From Candidatus Komeilibacteria bacterium (GTDB lineage Bacteria; Patescibacteriota; Patescibacteriia; UBA1558), in contig JANLIN010000016.1 of the NCBI GenBank assembly GCA_024654345.1, positions 1-14,951 of the forward strand: a stretch of 14,951 nucleotides of DNA, written 5' to 3'. The stretch's first letter is position 1. Every line of letters begins with the position of its first letter. The notes below the pieces were generated by a model. That model did not search any database and was not told the origin of the DNA. It saw nothing but the letters and a program-made list of their open reading frames with translations. Position numbers and translations under genes: made by a program. Of this stretch, positions 7,685-14,007 are shown in pieces.

Positions 7685-8635
7685 ATGACAGTTTCGATAG
7701 TAGAAAAATTGAATATAGAAGAAAACTACCCGTTGCGCAATGTTAGTAATTTTCATATTGGTGGTCCGGCCAAATACTATGTGCAAATTGATAATGATGA
7801 ACAGTTAGCGTCGGTTTTGCAATGGGCAAATGAGCAACGGTTGCCGCTGATGATTTTGGGGGGCGGTACAAATGTTTTAATTTCAGATAAGGGATTCGAT
7901 GGGCTGGTGATTCATCTGCAGTATCAACTCGTTAGCATCGAGGGGACAGAGGTCTTGTGTAGCGCCGATATAAATCTGATGGAACTGGTAAACATGACCG
8001 TTGACAAGGGTTTAACGGGTATTGAATTCGCGGCCGGTATACCCGGCTCGGTGGGCGGGGGAGTAGTGGGCAATGCCGGCGCCTACGGTGGACAGCTGTC
8101 TGATGTGGTAGTGTCGGCGGAAGTGATGGATCGGACGGGCGAGGTCCATATTCTTAGCAATCAACAGCTCAATTTTACTTACCGACATAGCCTTTTAAAA
8201 GAGAAGTCGTGGTTGCTATTGCGAGTGACGCTGAAATTGGAACAGGGTGATCGCGAAGAGGCGATGGCCAAAGTGGCGCGCTACAATGCTGATCGTTGGA
8301 GCAAACAGCCGACCGAACCTTCCGCTGGTTGTACGTTCAAGAATATAATTATCACGGATGAGATTATTAAATTGTTGCAAAAACATGAGTGGGAGATCCC
8401 GGAACAGTACTTCAAGTACAATAAAATTCCCGTGGCTTGGATAATAGACCGATTGGGGTTAAAAGGAAAAAGAATTGGTGATGCCGAGCTATCATCTCTG
8501 CATGGTAATTTTATTATCAACAAAGGACAGGCAAAGGCCGAAGACGTTGTCACTCTTATCAGCCTCATCAAACAAGAAGTACGCGATCAGTTGGGTATTC
8601 AGCTGGAGGAAGAGGTGCGCTACTTAGGATTTTAA
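7685..8635 (+). CDS. murB: UDP-N-acetylenolpyruvoylglucosamine reductase MurB
   Basis: FAD- and NADPH-dependent cytoplasmic enzyme that reduces UDP-GlcNAc-enolpyruvate to UDP-MurNAc. At 316 residues it has the FAD-binding core NFHIGGPAKYY (22-32), GGGTNVLISDKG (59-70), AAGIPGSVGGGVVGNAGAYGG (116-136, residues 116-135 forming the core), the YRHS motif with the active-site Arg (166-169) and the C-terminal GKRIGDAELSSLHGNFIIN region (261-279) ending in LEEEVRYLG with the active-site Glu before VR. The proton-donor motif normally written AGSxFKN is AGCTFKN here, placing Cys 216 in the catalytic serine position. About 30 residues rich in KLLQKHEWEIPEQYFKY (229-245) separate this motif from AWIIDRLGLKG and look like an insertion relative to Bacillus-type MurB. 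It is the last gene of the tight operon. No Shine-Dalgarno is visible. Confidence 0.94.
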   Translation: MTVSIVEKLNIEENYPLRNVSNFHIGGPAKYYVQIDNDEQLASVLQWANEQRLPLMILGGGTNVLISDKGFDGLVIHLQYQLVSIEGTEVLCSADINLMELVNMTVDKGLTGIEFAAGIPGSVGGGVVGNAGAYGGQLSDVVVSAEVMDRTGEVHILSNQQLNFTYRHSLLKEKSWLLLRVTLKLEQGDREEAMAKVARYNADRWSKQPTEPSAGCTFKNIIITDEIIKLLQKHEWEIPEQYFKYNKIPVAWIIDRLGLKGKRIGDAELSSLHGNFIINKGQAKAEDVVTLISLIKQEVRDQLGIQLEEEVRYLGF

Positions 8636-8641
8636 GCATAT

Positions 8642-8670
8642 TTGTCATTTCACGGGGAGTGAGTTAAGAT
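8642..8670 (+). promoter_or_regulatory. Candidate sigma-70 promoter for secA
   Basis: TTGTCA (8642-8647, 5/6 to consensus), a 17 bp spacer and TAAGAT (8665-8670, 4/6) lie in the 67 bp gap between murB and secA. Transcription would start near 8677, leaving a leader of about 26 nt without a Shine-Dalgarno. This gap is the only break in the series of overlapping genes, which supports an independent or additional start for secA. Confidence 0.45.
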
Positions 8671-8702
8671 AGAAGTTCATGTAATCTAAATTTATACATT
8701 TT

Positions 8703-11447
8703 ATGGCTTTTTTTTCAAAATTATTCGGCGATGCTAACAAAAAGTATATCGATTCTTTGCTACCTGTGGTGGCGGAGATCAATGCTCTTGAATCTCAATA
8801 CGAAAAGTTTTCCGACGCGGAGCTGAGAGGCAAGACAGAGGAATTTAAAACAAGGCTGGCAGAGGGAGAAACTACGGACGATATTCTGCCCGCTGCTTTC
8901 GCGGTGGTGCGAGAAGCCGCCAAACGAACCCTTGGGCAGAGGCATTTCGACGTCCAGCTGATTGGTGGAATAGTTTTACATAACGGTCAGATCGCGGAAA
9001 TGAAAACTGGTGAAGGAAAAACACTAACCTCCACCTTGCCGATATATTTGAACGCTCTACTGGGCAAGGGTGTGCACGTCGTGACTGTCAATGACTACCT
9101 AGCCAAGCGTGATGCCACCTGGATGGGGCAGATATATGACGCCTTGGGATTGTCCGTCAGTAGCATTCAGCATGATTCGGCTTTTATTTACAAAAATATT
9201 GCAGATACTACTGCGGATCAGCAGCGCGATCAGGGTGTGACGGTTGAGATGGAGTTCCTCCAAGCCTGCAGTCGCCAAGAGGCATACGCGGCCGATATTA
9301 CCTATGGTACAAACAATGAATTTGGGTTTGACTATCTGCGGGACAATATGGTGGCCAGCACGGAGCAGATGGTGCAAAGGGACCTGCATTATGCGATCGT
9401 GGATGAAGTCGACTCAATTTTGGTAGATGAAGCACGGACACCGCTGATTATCTCGGCGCCGGCGGAGGAGTCGGCGGATGAGTATTACACCTTCGCCCGG
9501 TTGGTAAAAACCCTGCGGGAAAATGCGGATTTCAATGTCGATGAAAAGCTGAAAGCGGTTACCTTGACCGAGGACGGCATAAATAGAGTGGAAAAAGCTT
9601 TGGGTGTACAAAATATTTACCAAACTCAGGGTTTGAAGTCCGTTCATCACTTAGAAGAAGCATTGAAGGCGGAAGTGTTGTTCAAAAAAGATCGTAACTA
9701 CGTGGTCAAAGACGGAGAGATAATCATCGTCGATGAATTTACCGGTCGTTTGATGCAAGGACGGCGTTATTCCGGTGGTTTACATCAGGCGATCGAGGCA
9801 AAGGAAGGGGTGAAGATTCAAAAAGAGAGCTTAACGCTAGCTACCATTACTTTCCAGAACTATTTTCGTATGTACGAGAAACTGGCCGGCATGACGGGTA
9901 CGGCGGCGACAGAATCAGAAGAGTTTTCCAAAATATATAAACTGGACGTTACCATCATTCCTACCAACCAACCGATTGAACGACAGGACATGAATGATTT
10001 GATATACCAGTCGGAGGAAGGGAAAATGCAGGCGATTGTAGCGGACGTAAAGAAGCGCTATCAGGCGGGCCAGCCGGTGCTGATCGGCACGATTTCGATA
10101 GAAAAAAATGAACAACTCAGCGAACTGCTCTCGCGCAGCGGTGTTCCTTATCAGTTATTAAACGCCAAACAACATGAGCGTGAAGCGGAAATCATTGCCC
10201 AGGCCGGTAAAGTGGGCGCCGTCACTTTGGCCACGAATATGGCCGGTCGTGGGGTGGACATCATTTTGGGCGGCAAACCGGTCAGCGTCGAGGAAGCGGA
10301 AAAGGTGAAGCAATTGGGTGGCCTCCACGTCATCGGGACCGAACGACATGAGTCGCGACGCATCGACAATCAGCTGCGTGGTCGGGCCGGCCGACAGGGG
10401 GACCCGGGTTCAAGTCAATTCTTTGTGTCGTTGGATGATGATCTGATGCGTGTTTTCGGTTCGGAGAGAATGAAGTCGGTGATGCGCACTATGAATGTAC
10501 CGGAGGATATGCCGATCGAAAATACACTAATCAGCAAATCTATCGAAAACGCGCAGACGAAAGTAGAAGGCCACAATTTTGATATCAGAAAACATTTGGT
10601 GGAGTACGATGACGTGATGAATAAACAGCGGGCCACGATATATCGTCGGCGCCGTAGTCTGTTGTCGTTGAGCGAGGGTAAGACGGATAAAATCGAGATC
10701 AAAGAAAATGACGACGTTATCACTATCACGTCATTGCGAGACTATATTATTTACTTGGTAAATAAAGAAGTTGACCAAGTGATCAGTTTTCACAGCGCCG
10801 CCGAAGGCCAATCGGACGCCAAAGAAATCATAGAGACTCTTAAAACGATATATACCATAAATGAGGCGGAAACGAAGGAGCTCAATGATTTGATAAACGA
10901 TAATTCGATTGAACCACACCAACTGCGCCATAAACTGATCGAAAAAGTAAGTGGCTTGGCGACTCTGAAATATGACGAGTTGGAAAAAAAAATCACCGAC
11001 TCTGAGGTGGGCGTGCAAGCTTTGCGACGCATTGAACTGATGCTCTTATTGCGCACGATTGATAATCTTTGGATAGAACATCTCCAGAATATGGATTACC
11101 TACGACAGGGAATAGGCTTGCGCGGCTACGGTCAGCGCGATCCGCTGGTAGAATACAAAAAGGAGGGCTTTGTAATGTATAATGATCTGCTCGATAATAT
11201 CCAGAACCAAGTTGTTTACAATATTTTCAAACTCGGTCAAACGGCCAATATCGGTGGACAGGATCTGAGTACCCGCCAAGCAACGTTGGTAAAGTCCAGC
11301 GCCGCCACTCAGTTCGCTTCTGAAAAGCAAGAACGCGAACAGATTGTGGAAGCAAAACCGCGCGACGCCGAGGGACACAAAGTTGGCCGCAATGATCCCT
11401 GTCCTTGTGGGAGCGGGAAGAAGTTTAAGAAGTGTCATGGGAAGTAG
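8703..11447 (+). CDS. secA: Protein translocase ATPase SecA
   Basis: Motor ATPase of the Sec pathway; it binds preproteins and SecYEG and drives export across the membrane. The 914 residues carry QLIGGIVLHNGQIAEM followed by Walker A MKTGEGKT (100-107), TVNDYLAKRD (128-137), YGTNNEFGFDYLRDNM (201-216), the DEAD-type box DEVD (234-237) followed by SILVDEARTPLIISAP, VDEFTGRLMQGRRYSGGLHQ (343-362), LAGMTGTA (394-401), TNMAGRGVDI (511-520) and QLRGRAGRQGDPGSSQFF (557-574). The helical scaffold/wing region follows. The C-terminus is a SEC-C zinc-binding tail, GRNDPCPCGSGKKFKKCHGK (895-914), with Cys 900, 902, 911 and His 912. A segment at about 158-195 between HDSAF and the DITYG motif is longer than in E. 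coli SecA. The ATG has no purine-rich Shine-Dalgarno. Confidence 0.98.
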   Translation: MAFFSKLFGDANKKYIDSLLPVVAEINALESQYEKFSDAELRGKTEEFKTRLAEGETTDDILPAAFAVVREAAKRTLGQRHFDVQLIGGIVLHNGQIAEMKTGEGKTLTSTLPIYLNALLGKGVHVVTVNDYLAKRDATWMGQIYDALGLSVSSIQHDSAFIYKNIADTTADQQRDQGVTVEMEFLQACSRQEAYAADITYGTNNEFGFDYLRDNMVASTEQMVQRDLHYAIVDEVDSILVDEARTPLIISAPAEESADEYYTFARLVKTLRENADFNVDEKLKAVTLTEDGINRVEKALGVQNIYQTQGLKSVHHLEEALKAEVLFKKDRNYVVKDGEIIIVDEFTGRLMQGRRYSGGLHQAIEAKEGVKIQKESLTLATITFQNYFRMYEKLAGMTGTAATESEEFSKIYKLDVTIIPTNQPIERQDMNDLIYQSEEGKMQAIVADVKKRYQAGQPVLIGTISIEKNEQLSELLSRSGVPYQLLNAKQHEREAEIIAQAGKVGAVTLATNMAGRGVDIILGGKPVSVEEAEKVKQLGGLHVIGTERHESRRIDNQLRGRAGRQGDPGSSQFFVSLDDDLMRVFGSERMKSVMRTMNVPEDMPIENTLISKSIENAQTKVEGHNFDIRKHLVEYDDVMNKQRATIYRRRRSLLSLSEGKTDKIEIKENDDVITITSLRDYIIYLVNKEVDQVISFHSAAEGQSDAKEIIETLKTIYTINEAETKELNDLINDNSIEPHQLRHKLIEKVSGLATLKYDELEKKITDSEVGVQALRRIELMLLLRTIDNLWIEHLQNMDYLRQGIGLRGYGQRDPLVEYKKEGFVMYNDLLDNIQNQVVYNIFKLGQTANIGGQDLSTRQATLVKSSAATQFASEKQEREQIVEAKPRDAEGHKVGRNDPCPCGSGKKFKKCHGK

Positions 11448-11479
11448 GGGGCGAATGTACCTCTCGGCTTCGCTCGAGG

Positions 11480-11497
11480 CACTCGACTTGTCGAGTG
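11480..11497. repeat. Perfect palindrome/hairpin after secA
   Basis: CACTCGA (11480-11486) and TCGAGTG (11491-11497) form a perfect seven base-pair stem with loop CTTG. Flanking GCTTC (11467-11471) and GAAGC (11498-11502) could extend it with an internal bulge. TCGTC and GACGA (11513-11517, 11522-11526) make another short stem just downstream. There is no T-run, so it does not look like a simple intrinsic terminator. It may be a 3' structure of the secA mRNA or part of a dispersed repeat. Confidence 0.5.
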
Positions 11498-11560
11498 GAA
11501 GCGAGGAAGGCTCGTCAAAGGCGACGAAGCGAGTAAATAATTTGTAGTATTCGTTTGTAG

Positions 11561-11610
11561 CGGGTCGCGCCAAGTCAGACTTGGCGGCGACACCGATGTC
11601 CGAACGATAC
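11561..11610. repeat. Hairpin repeat, copy 1
   Basis: This 50 bp unit matches 11681-11730 at 42 of 50 positions without gaps. It is nearly palindromic: GTCGCGCCAAGTC (11564-11576) and GACTTGGCGGCGAC (11578-11591) pair with a single bulged G at 11586. A conserved tail containing ACCGAT and CCGAACGA follows the hairpin. Confidence 0.7.
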
Positions 11611-11680
11611 CCGACTGAATTCGGTGACGGTGACGGTGAGGCAGTCCGTCGATTTTGCGGGTCAACAGCAGGCTTTCAAG

Positions 11681-11730
11681 CGGGCCGCGACAAGTCAGAC
11701 TTGTCTGCGATACCGATACCCGAACGACAC
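11681..11730. repeat. Hairpin repeat, copy 2
   Basis: Second copy, exactly 120 bp from the first. CGCGACAAGTC (11686-11696) pairs with GACTTGTCTGCG (11698-11709) around the same loop, again with one bulged base at the equivalent place (T 11706). The C-G pair at 11570/11584 of copy 1 is A-T at 11690/11704 here. That is a double change preserving pairing, which suggests the fold rather than any encoded peptide is maintained. Outer pairs are weaker than in copy 1. Confidence 0.7.
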
Positions 11731-11759
11731 CGAATAACGAAACACGATTGATAAGTAAA

Positions 11760-11778
11760 AAAAAGCCGCAGGCTTTTT
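11760..11778 (-). terminator. Intrinsic terminator, stronger on the minus strand
   Basis: AAAAAGCC (11760-11767), loop GCA, and GGCTTTTT (11771-11778) make a perfect 8 bp stem. Read on the minus strand, the stem is followed by three further T residues, giving eight consecutive T (the complement of the A-run 11757-11764). On the plus strand the T-run is only the five bases of the stem. It could end a minus-strand RNA, and it may also act weakly after secA. Confidence 0.55.
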
Positions 11779-11787
11779 CCAAGGTTT

Positions 11788-11897
11788 TTAACATGGTCTT
11801 TCGTTTGCCACTACTTGACCTCTTGGAACGCATGCGGCGGCCTTAATCTGCGTCACTCCACTTTGTGGAGAAAAAGGGGGCTCGGCTAGCATCCCCC
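11788..11897 (-). ncRNA. Possible minus-strand structured RNA (or 34-codon ORF)
   Basis: Three hairpins follow each other: ACGCA/TGCGT (11828-11832, 11849-11853), CTCCAC-TTT-GTGGAG (11856-11870, perfect) and GGGGG/CCCCC (11876-11880, 11893-11897) around a loop with GCTAGC. On the minus strand they lie just upstream of the 11760-11778 terminator. A 34-codon minus-strand frame (11892 to 11788) also fits between them, but it lacks a spaced Shine-Dalgarno. No known RNA family is recognised. The structure could instead be the plus-strand leader of the Nudix gene. The call is tentative. Confidence 0.2.
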
Positions 11898-11978
11898 AAT
11901 AGATGCCAATATCGTAGCAGTCCTGGTGGGAAAAGGCAATATTTGATAGCGAATTTATAAATAATAATTACTGGCTAT

Positions 11979-12404
11979 ATGGATGAAGCTCAGACAAAAG
12001 AAACTTATAGTGCCGGCGGTGTGGTGCTCAACACGGCTGGACAAGTGCTGGTCGTCAGTCAAAATGGAGATTCCTGGTCTTTGCCCAAGGGTCGTATTGA
12101 TCCGGGTGAAGATGCGATCACGGCGGCCAGACGAGAAATTCACGAGGAGTCGGGAGTTAGTGATTTAAAATTCGTCGACGAGCTAGGAGTGTACAAAAGA
12201 TATCGTTTATCAAAAGATGGCGGCGAGAGCAAAACAGAGCTGAAATCTATTACCATGTTTTTATTCACGACCACACAAACTGATTTAGCACCATTGGATC
12301 CGCATAATCCGGAGGCAAGATGGGTCAACAAGGAGAAGGTGGCGGAATTATTGACTCACCCGAAGGATAAAGATTATTTTAACAGTATTATAGAGCGACT
12401 TTAG
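11979..12404 (+). CDS. Nudix (MutT-type) hydrolase
   Basis: Small cytoplasmic pyrophosphohydrolase of 141 residues. The Nudix box GX5EX7REUXEEXGU is complete: Gly 38, Glu 44, then REIHEESGV at 52-60, with the metal-binding glutamates 53, 56 and 57 present. The preceding SAGGVVLN (11-18) and SWSLPKGR (32-39) resemble the diadenosine polyphosphate hydrolase/MutT branch, so the substrate may be Ap4A or an oxidised NTP. Substrate cannot be read from sequence with confidence. The ATG at 11979 has no clear Shine-Dalgarno. It stands apart from secA by 531 bp and is convergent with the small minus-strand gene. A second, degenerate Nudix domain is encoded 1 kb downstream in the HD-Nudix fusion. Confidence 0.92.
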   Translation: MDEAQTKETYSAGGVVLNTAGQVLVVSQNGDSWSLPKGRIDPGEDAITAARREIHEESGVSDLKFVDELGVYKRYRLSKDGGESKTELKSITMFLFTTTQTDLAPLDPHNPEARWVNKEKVAELLTHPKDKDYFNSIIERL

Positions 12405-12433
12405 TCGCTATAAACTCATAATCTTAACTAAAA

Positions 12434-12457
12434 CCCGAGTAAATTTAATTACTCGGG
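12434..12457 (-). terminator. Intrinsic terminator of the small minus-strand gene
   Basis: CCCGAGTAA (12434-12442) and TTACTCGGG (12449-12457) form a perfect 9 bp stem with loop ATTTAA. On the minus strand it is followed by TTTTAGTT; on the plus strand by CGTATTCT, which is not T-rich. It therefore terminates best on the minus strand, though it may also mark the end of the Nudix transcript 30 bp upstream. AGGTG/CACCT (12490-12494, 12501-12505) and TTGTGA/TCACAA (12516-12521, 12529-12534) add two short hairpins between it and the small gene. Confidence 0.6.
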
Positions 12458-12568
12458 CGTATTCTCAATAGTTTCGCTTTTCAGTTTCAGGTGAAGCGCG
12501 CACCTAACCAGCGGGTTGTGATTTGTTTTCACAAGCCTTGTTTGGATTTTTTCAGAACCTTCGGTAGA

Positions 12569-12730
12569 CTATCGCTTGGCCTTGCCACCCATTGGAACTC
12601 GAATCAACTTTCGTTCAAAAACTACTTGTTCAGACGAAGTTTCCTGGGGGCGACTACCATCGCGACGATAACCTTTCCGACGGAGTAGGTCATCCGCTAC
12701 CTTTTGGAGATCTCTTTTACATGGCTTCAT
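12569..12730 (-). CDS. Small basic protein, 53 residues, unknown function
   Basis: The minus-strand ORF starts MKPCKRDLQKVADDLLRRKG and ends VPMGGKAKR. It has 16 Lys/Arg against 7 Asp/Glu, so it is strongly basic. A short amphipathic helix (about 5-19) is followed by a Gly/Arg/Ser-rich turn and a likely beta segment, VVFERKLIRV (36-45). No signal peptide or membrane helix is seen, and I recognise no family. A nucleic-acid or ribosome association would fit the charge but is not shown. Support for a real gene is contextual: AAAGGA lies 7 nt before the ATG, one of the two best Shine-Dalgarno sites in the window. A TTGACA promoter lies about 110 bp upstream and a good minus-strand terminator downstream. 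After its TAG the frame stays open for 39 more codons to a TAA in the terminator stem, so a longer ancestral gene is possible. Confidence 0.45.
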   Translation of the reverse strand: MKPCKRDLQKVADDLLRRKGYRRDGSRPQETSSEQVVFERKLIRVPMGGKAKR

Positions 12731-12836
12731 AGAATAGTCCTTTACATTGGTTCTATGACAGTTTTTCCTTGTTTAGTGAATAAATATGGAAGCCATTTCT
12801 ATTTAATGCAAAATCTCCTTGTAAAGAACTATAACC

Positions 12837-12865
12837 GGTATATCTGACCAAATGGATTCTGTCAA
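12837..12865 (-). promoter_or_regulatory. Candidate sigma-70 promoter driving the small minus-strand gene
   Basis: Read on the minus strand, a perfect TTGACA (12865-12860), a 17 bp spacer and TATACC (12842-12837, 4/6) are present. Transcription would start near 12830, giving a leader of about 100 nt before the ATG at 12730. That leader contains AAGGAG (complement near 12817-12822) not followed by a normal ORF. It lies upstream of and divergent from the HD-Nudix gene. Confidence 0.45.
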
Positions 12866-12906
12866 GGGTAATAGTCTGGGCAGGGCGCAAGCTGGTCGGC
12901 AGGACC

Positions 12907-12935
12907 TTGTTAAATAGGTGTAAGTAGGATAAAGT
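12907..12935 (+). promoter_or_regulatory. Weak candidate promoter for the HD-Nudix gene
   Basis: TTGTTA (12907-12912), a 17 bp spacer and TAAAGT (12930-12935) each match 4/6 consensus positions. It lies about 50 bp before the ATG at 12988, back to back with the minus-strand promoter at 12837-12865. Only consensus similarity supports it. The rest of 12731-12987 shows no plus-strand gene. Confidence 0.22.
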
Positions 12936-12987
12936 TATTTTGTAGAAATTCCTCAGAAAAGATTTAGCAATACTAACAATAAAGTCC

Positions 12988-13992
12988 ATGTTTTTCAGTG
13001 AGCAGATCAATAAAGCGATCGACTTTGCCGCGGTGGCGCATCGGCGGCAAAGTCGCAAGAGCAGTGACGAACTGCCTTATTTAAGTCATCTCTTCAACGT
13101 CACCATGATTTTGGAACGTGCCGGCGCGGATGATGAAACTATAATCGCCGGGATACTGCATGATGTGGTGGAGGATACTGAATATACACCGGCAGATATT
13201 GAGGAGAATTTTGGCGCTGAGGTCAGGCGGTTGGTGGAAGGAGTGACCGATGATATGACGGTGCCTTTTCCGGAGCGCCGGCGTAAATTATTACAGTACC
13301 TCGAAGTCGCTGACCCGCGGATAAAGATAATAAAAGTGGCCGATGTCCTGCACAATGCCTATTCCAAGACACAGTTGTTAAAGAAAGACGAGACATTGAT
13401 CCGCAAATACTTCCGCCATGATAAAATAACAGCTATTTCACAGTACGAAGATTTTGTCGCCGCCATTGGTCATGGATGGGATCATCCACTGGTACATGAA
13501 CTCGAGCGAGTGATAGAGATTTTTCGACAAGTAGCGGAAGGTCGCTTATACGAGGGGACACGAGTGGATTATACAAATATGAAGTTAGCACCGGTTATAA
13601 ACTGCCTGGTAACGTATCAGGGAAAAATATTGCTGGTTCAGAGAAGCGAGACGCTCAACTTCTATCCCGGTTTGTGGAACGGTATCTCCGGTTTTTTGGA
13701 TGATAGCAAGTCACCGCGGCAGAAGGCATACGAGGAGTTGGCGGAGGAGCTGAGCATAAAAGCGGAGTCAGTGGTCGAAATGAAAGTCGGTGCCAGTTTT
13801 CGTGTCAGCGATGACACCATGGATAAAATATGGGATGTGCATCCGATTCTGGTGGAAATTGACAGTGATGAGATTCATCTGGACCGGGAGGCACAAGCCT
13901 ATGATTGGTTTACGCCCGCGCAGGCGTTGGCCAAAGGACTCGTTCCGGGTTTTGACCGCGTCATAAAAAGTTTTTTTAATCAGGATATTTAG
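12988..13992 (+). CDS. HD-domain (SpoT/MESH1-like) hydrolase fused to a Nudix domain
   Basis: A 334-residue two-domain protein. Residues 1-185 match the (p)ppGpp hydrolase HD domain of SpoT/MESH1: AIDFAAVAH (10-18), SRK plus LPYLSH (22-34, His 34), ILHDVVEDT (56-64, His 58, Asp 59, Glu 62, Asp 63), VEGVTD (83-88) and KVADVLHN (116-123, Asp 119). All metal and catalytic residues are present. No synthetase or TGS/ACT regulatory domain follows. Instead, residues about 200-330 form a Nudix fold: NCLVTYQGKILLVQRSE (205-221), FYPGLWNGISG (225-235) and the degenerate box from Gly 235 to Ile 257, where Lys 241, Glu 249 and Ser 256 replace consensus Glu, Arg and Gly but Glu 250, 253 and 254 remain. 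It may degrade alarmone or other nucleotides at two sites, but substrates are inferred. The ATG lacks a clear Shine-Dalgarno. mnmA starts 15 nt downstream, so the two are probably co-transcribed. Confidence 0.88.
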   Translation: MFFSEQINKAIDFAAVAHRRQSRKSSDELPYLSHLFNVTMILERAGADDETIIAGILHDVVEDTEYTPADIEENFGAEVRRLVEGVTDDMTVPFPERRRKLLQYLEVADPRIKIIKVADVLHNAYSKTQLLKKDETLIRKYFRHDKITAISQYEDFVAAIGHGWDHPLVHELERVIEIFRQVAEGRLYEGTRVDYTNMKLAPVINCLVTYQGKILLVQRSETLNFYPGLWNGISGFLDDSKSPRQKAYEELAEELSIKAESVVEMKVGASFRVSDDTMDKIWDVHPILVEIDSDEIHLDREAQAYDWFTPAQALAKGLVPGFDRVIKSFFNQDI

Positions 13993-14007
13993 TCGAGGAG
14001 CCAGACT

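Larger units (their letters stand above)
11448..11978. other. 531 bp non-coding region rich in hairpins and repeats
   Basis: No convincing protein gene is seen. A 132-codon minus-strand frame across 11435-11833 has low-complexity, Ser/Arg/Pro-rich content. It includes the same peptide twice only because it crosses the DNA repeat, so I do not call it. The region holds the palindrome at 11480-11497, the hairpin repeat copies at 11561 and 11681, a terminator at 11760-11778 and a three-hairpin cluster at 11828-11897. The last 40 bp before the Nudix gene are AT-rich, with TTGATA at 11943-11948 as a possible -35, but no well-spaced -10. Confidence 0.6.

Noticed and set aside
11100..11573. 157-codon minus-strand ORF
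   Set aside because: It is antisense to the conserved C-terminal part of secA and continues into the repeat region; a shadow frame.
11788..11820. tmRNA-like GCAAACGAAAG tag sequence on the minus strand
   Set aside because: It recalls the start of the tmRNA tag, but the frame gives only ANERPC before a stop. No tRNA-like ends or GGTTCGA T-arm are present, and the space is too short for tmRNA.
11435..11833. 132-codon minus-strand ORF after secA
   Set aside because: The composition is Ser/Arg/Pro-rich without domain features, and its repeated peptide is simply the translation of the hairpin repeat. The compensatory change supports a structural element, not a coding one.
12491..12688. 65-codon plus-strand ORF
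   Set aside because: It is antisense to the better-supported 53-residue minus-strand gene and has no ribosome site.
12753..13058. 101-codon minus-strand ORF
   Set aside because: It overlaps the start of the HD domain antisense, runs through the candidate minus-strand promoter and has no ribosome site or recognisable domain.
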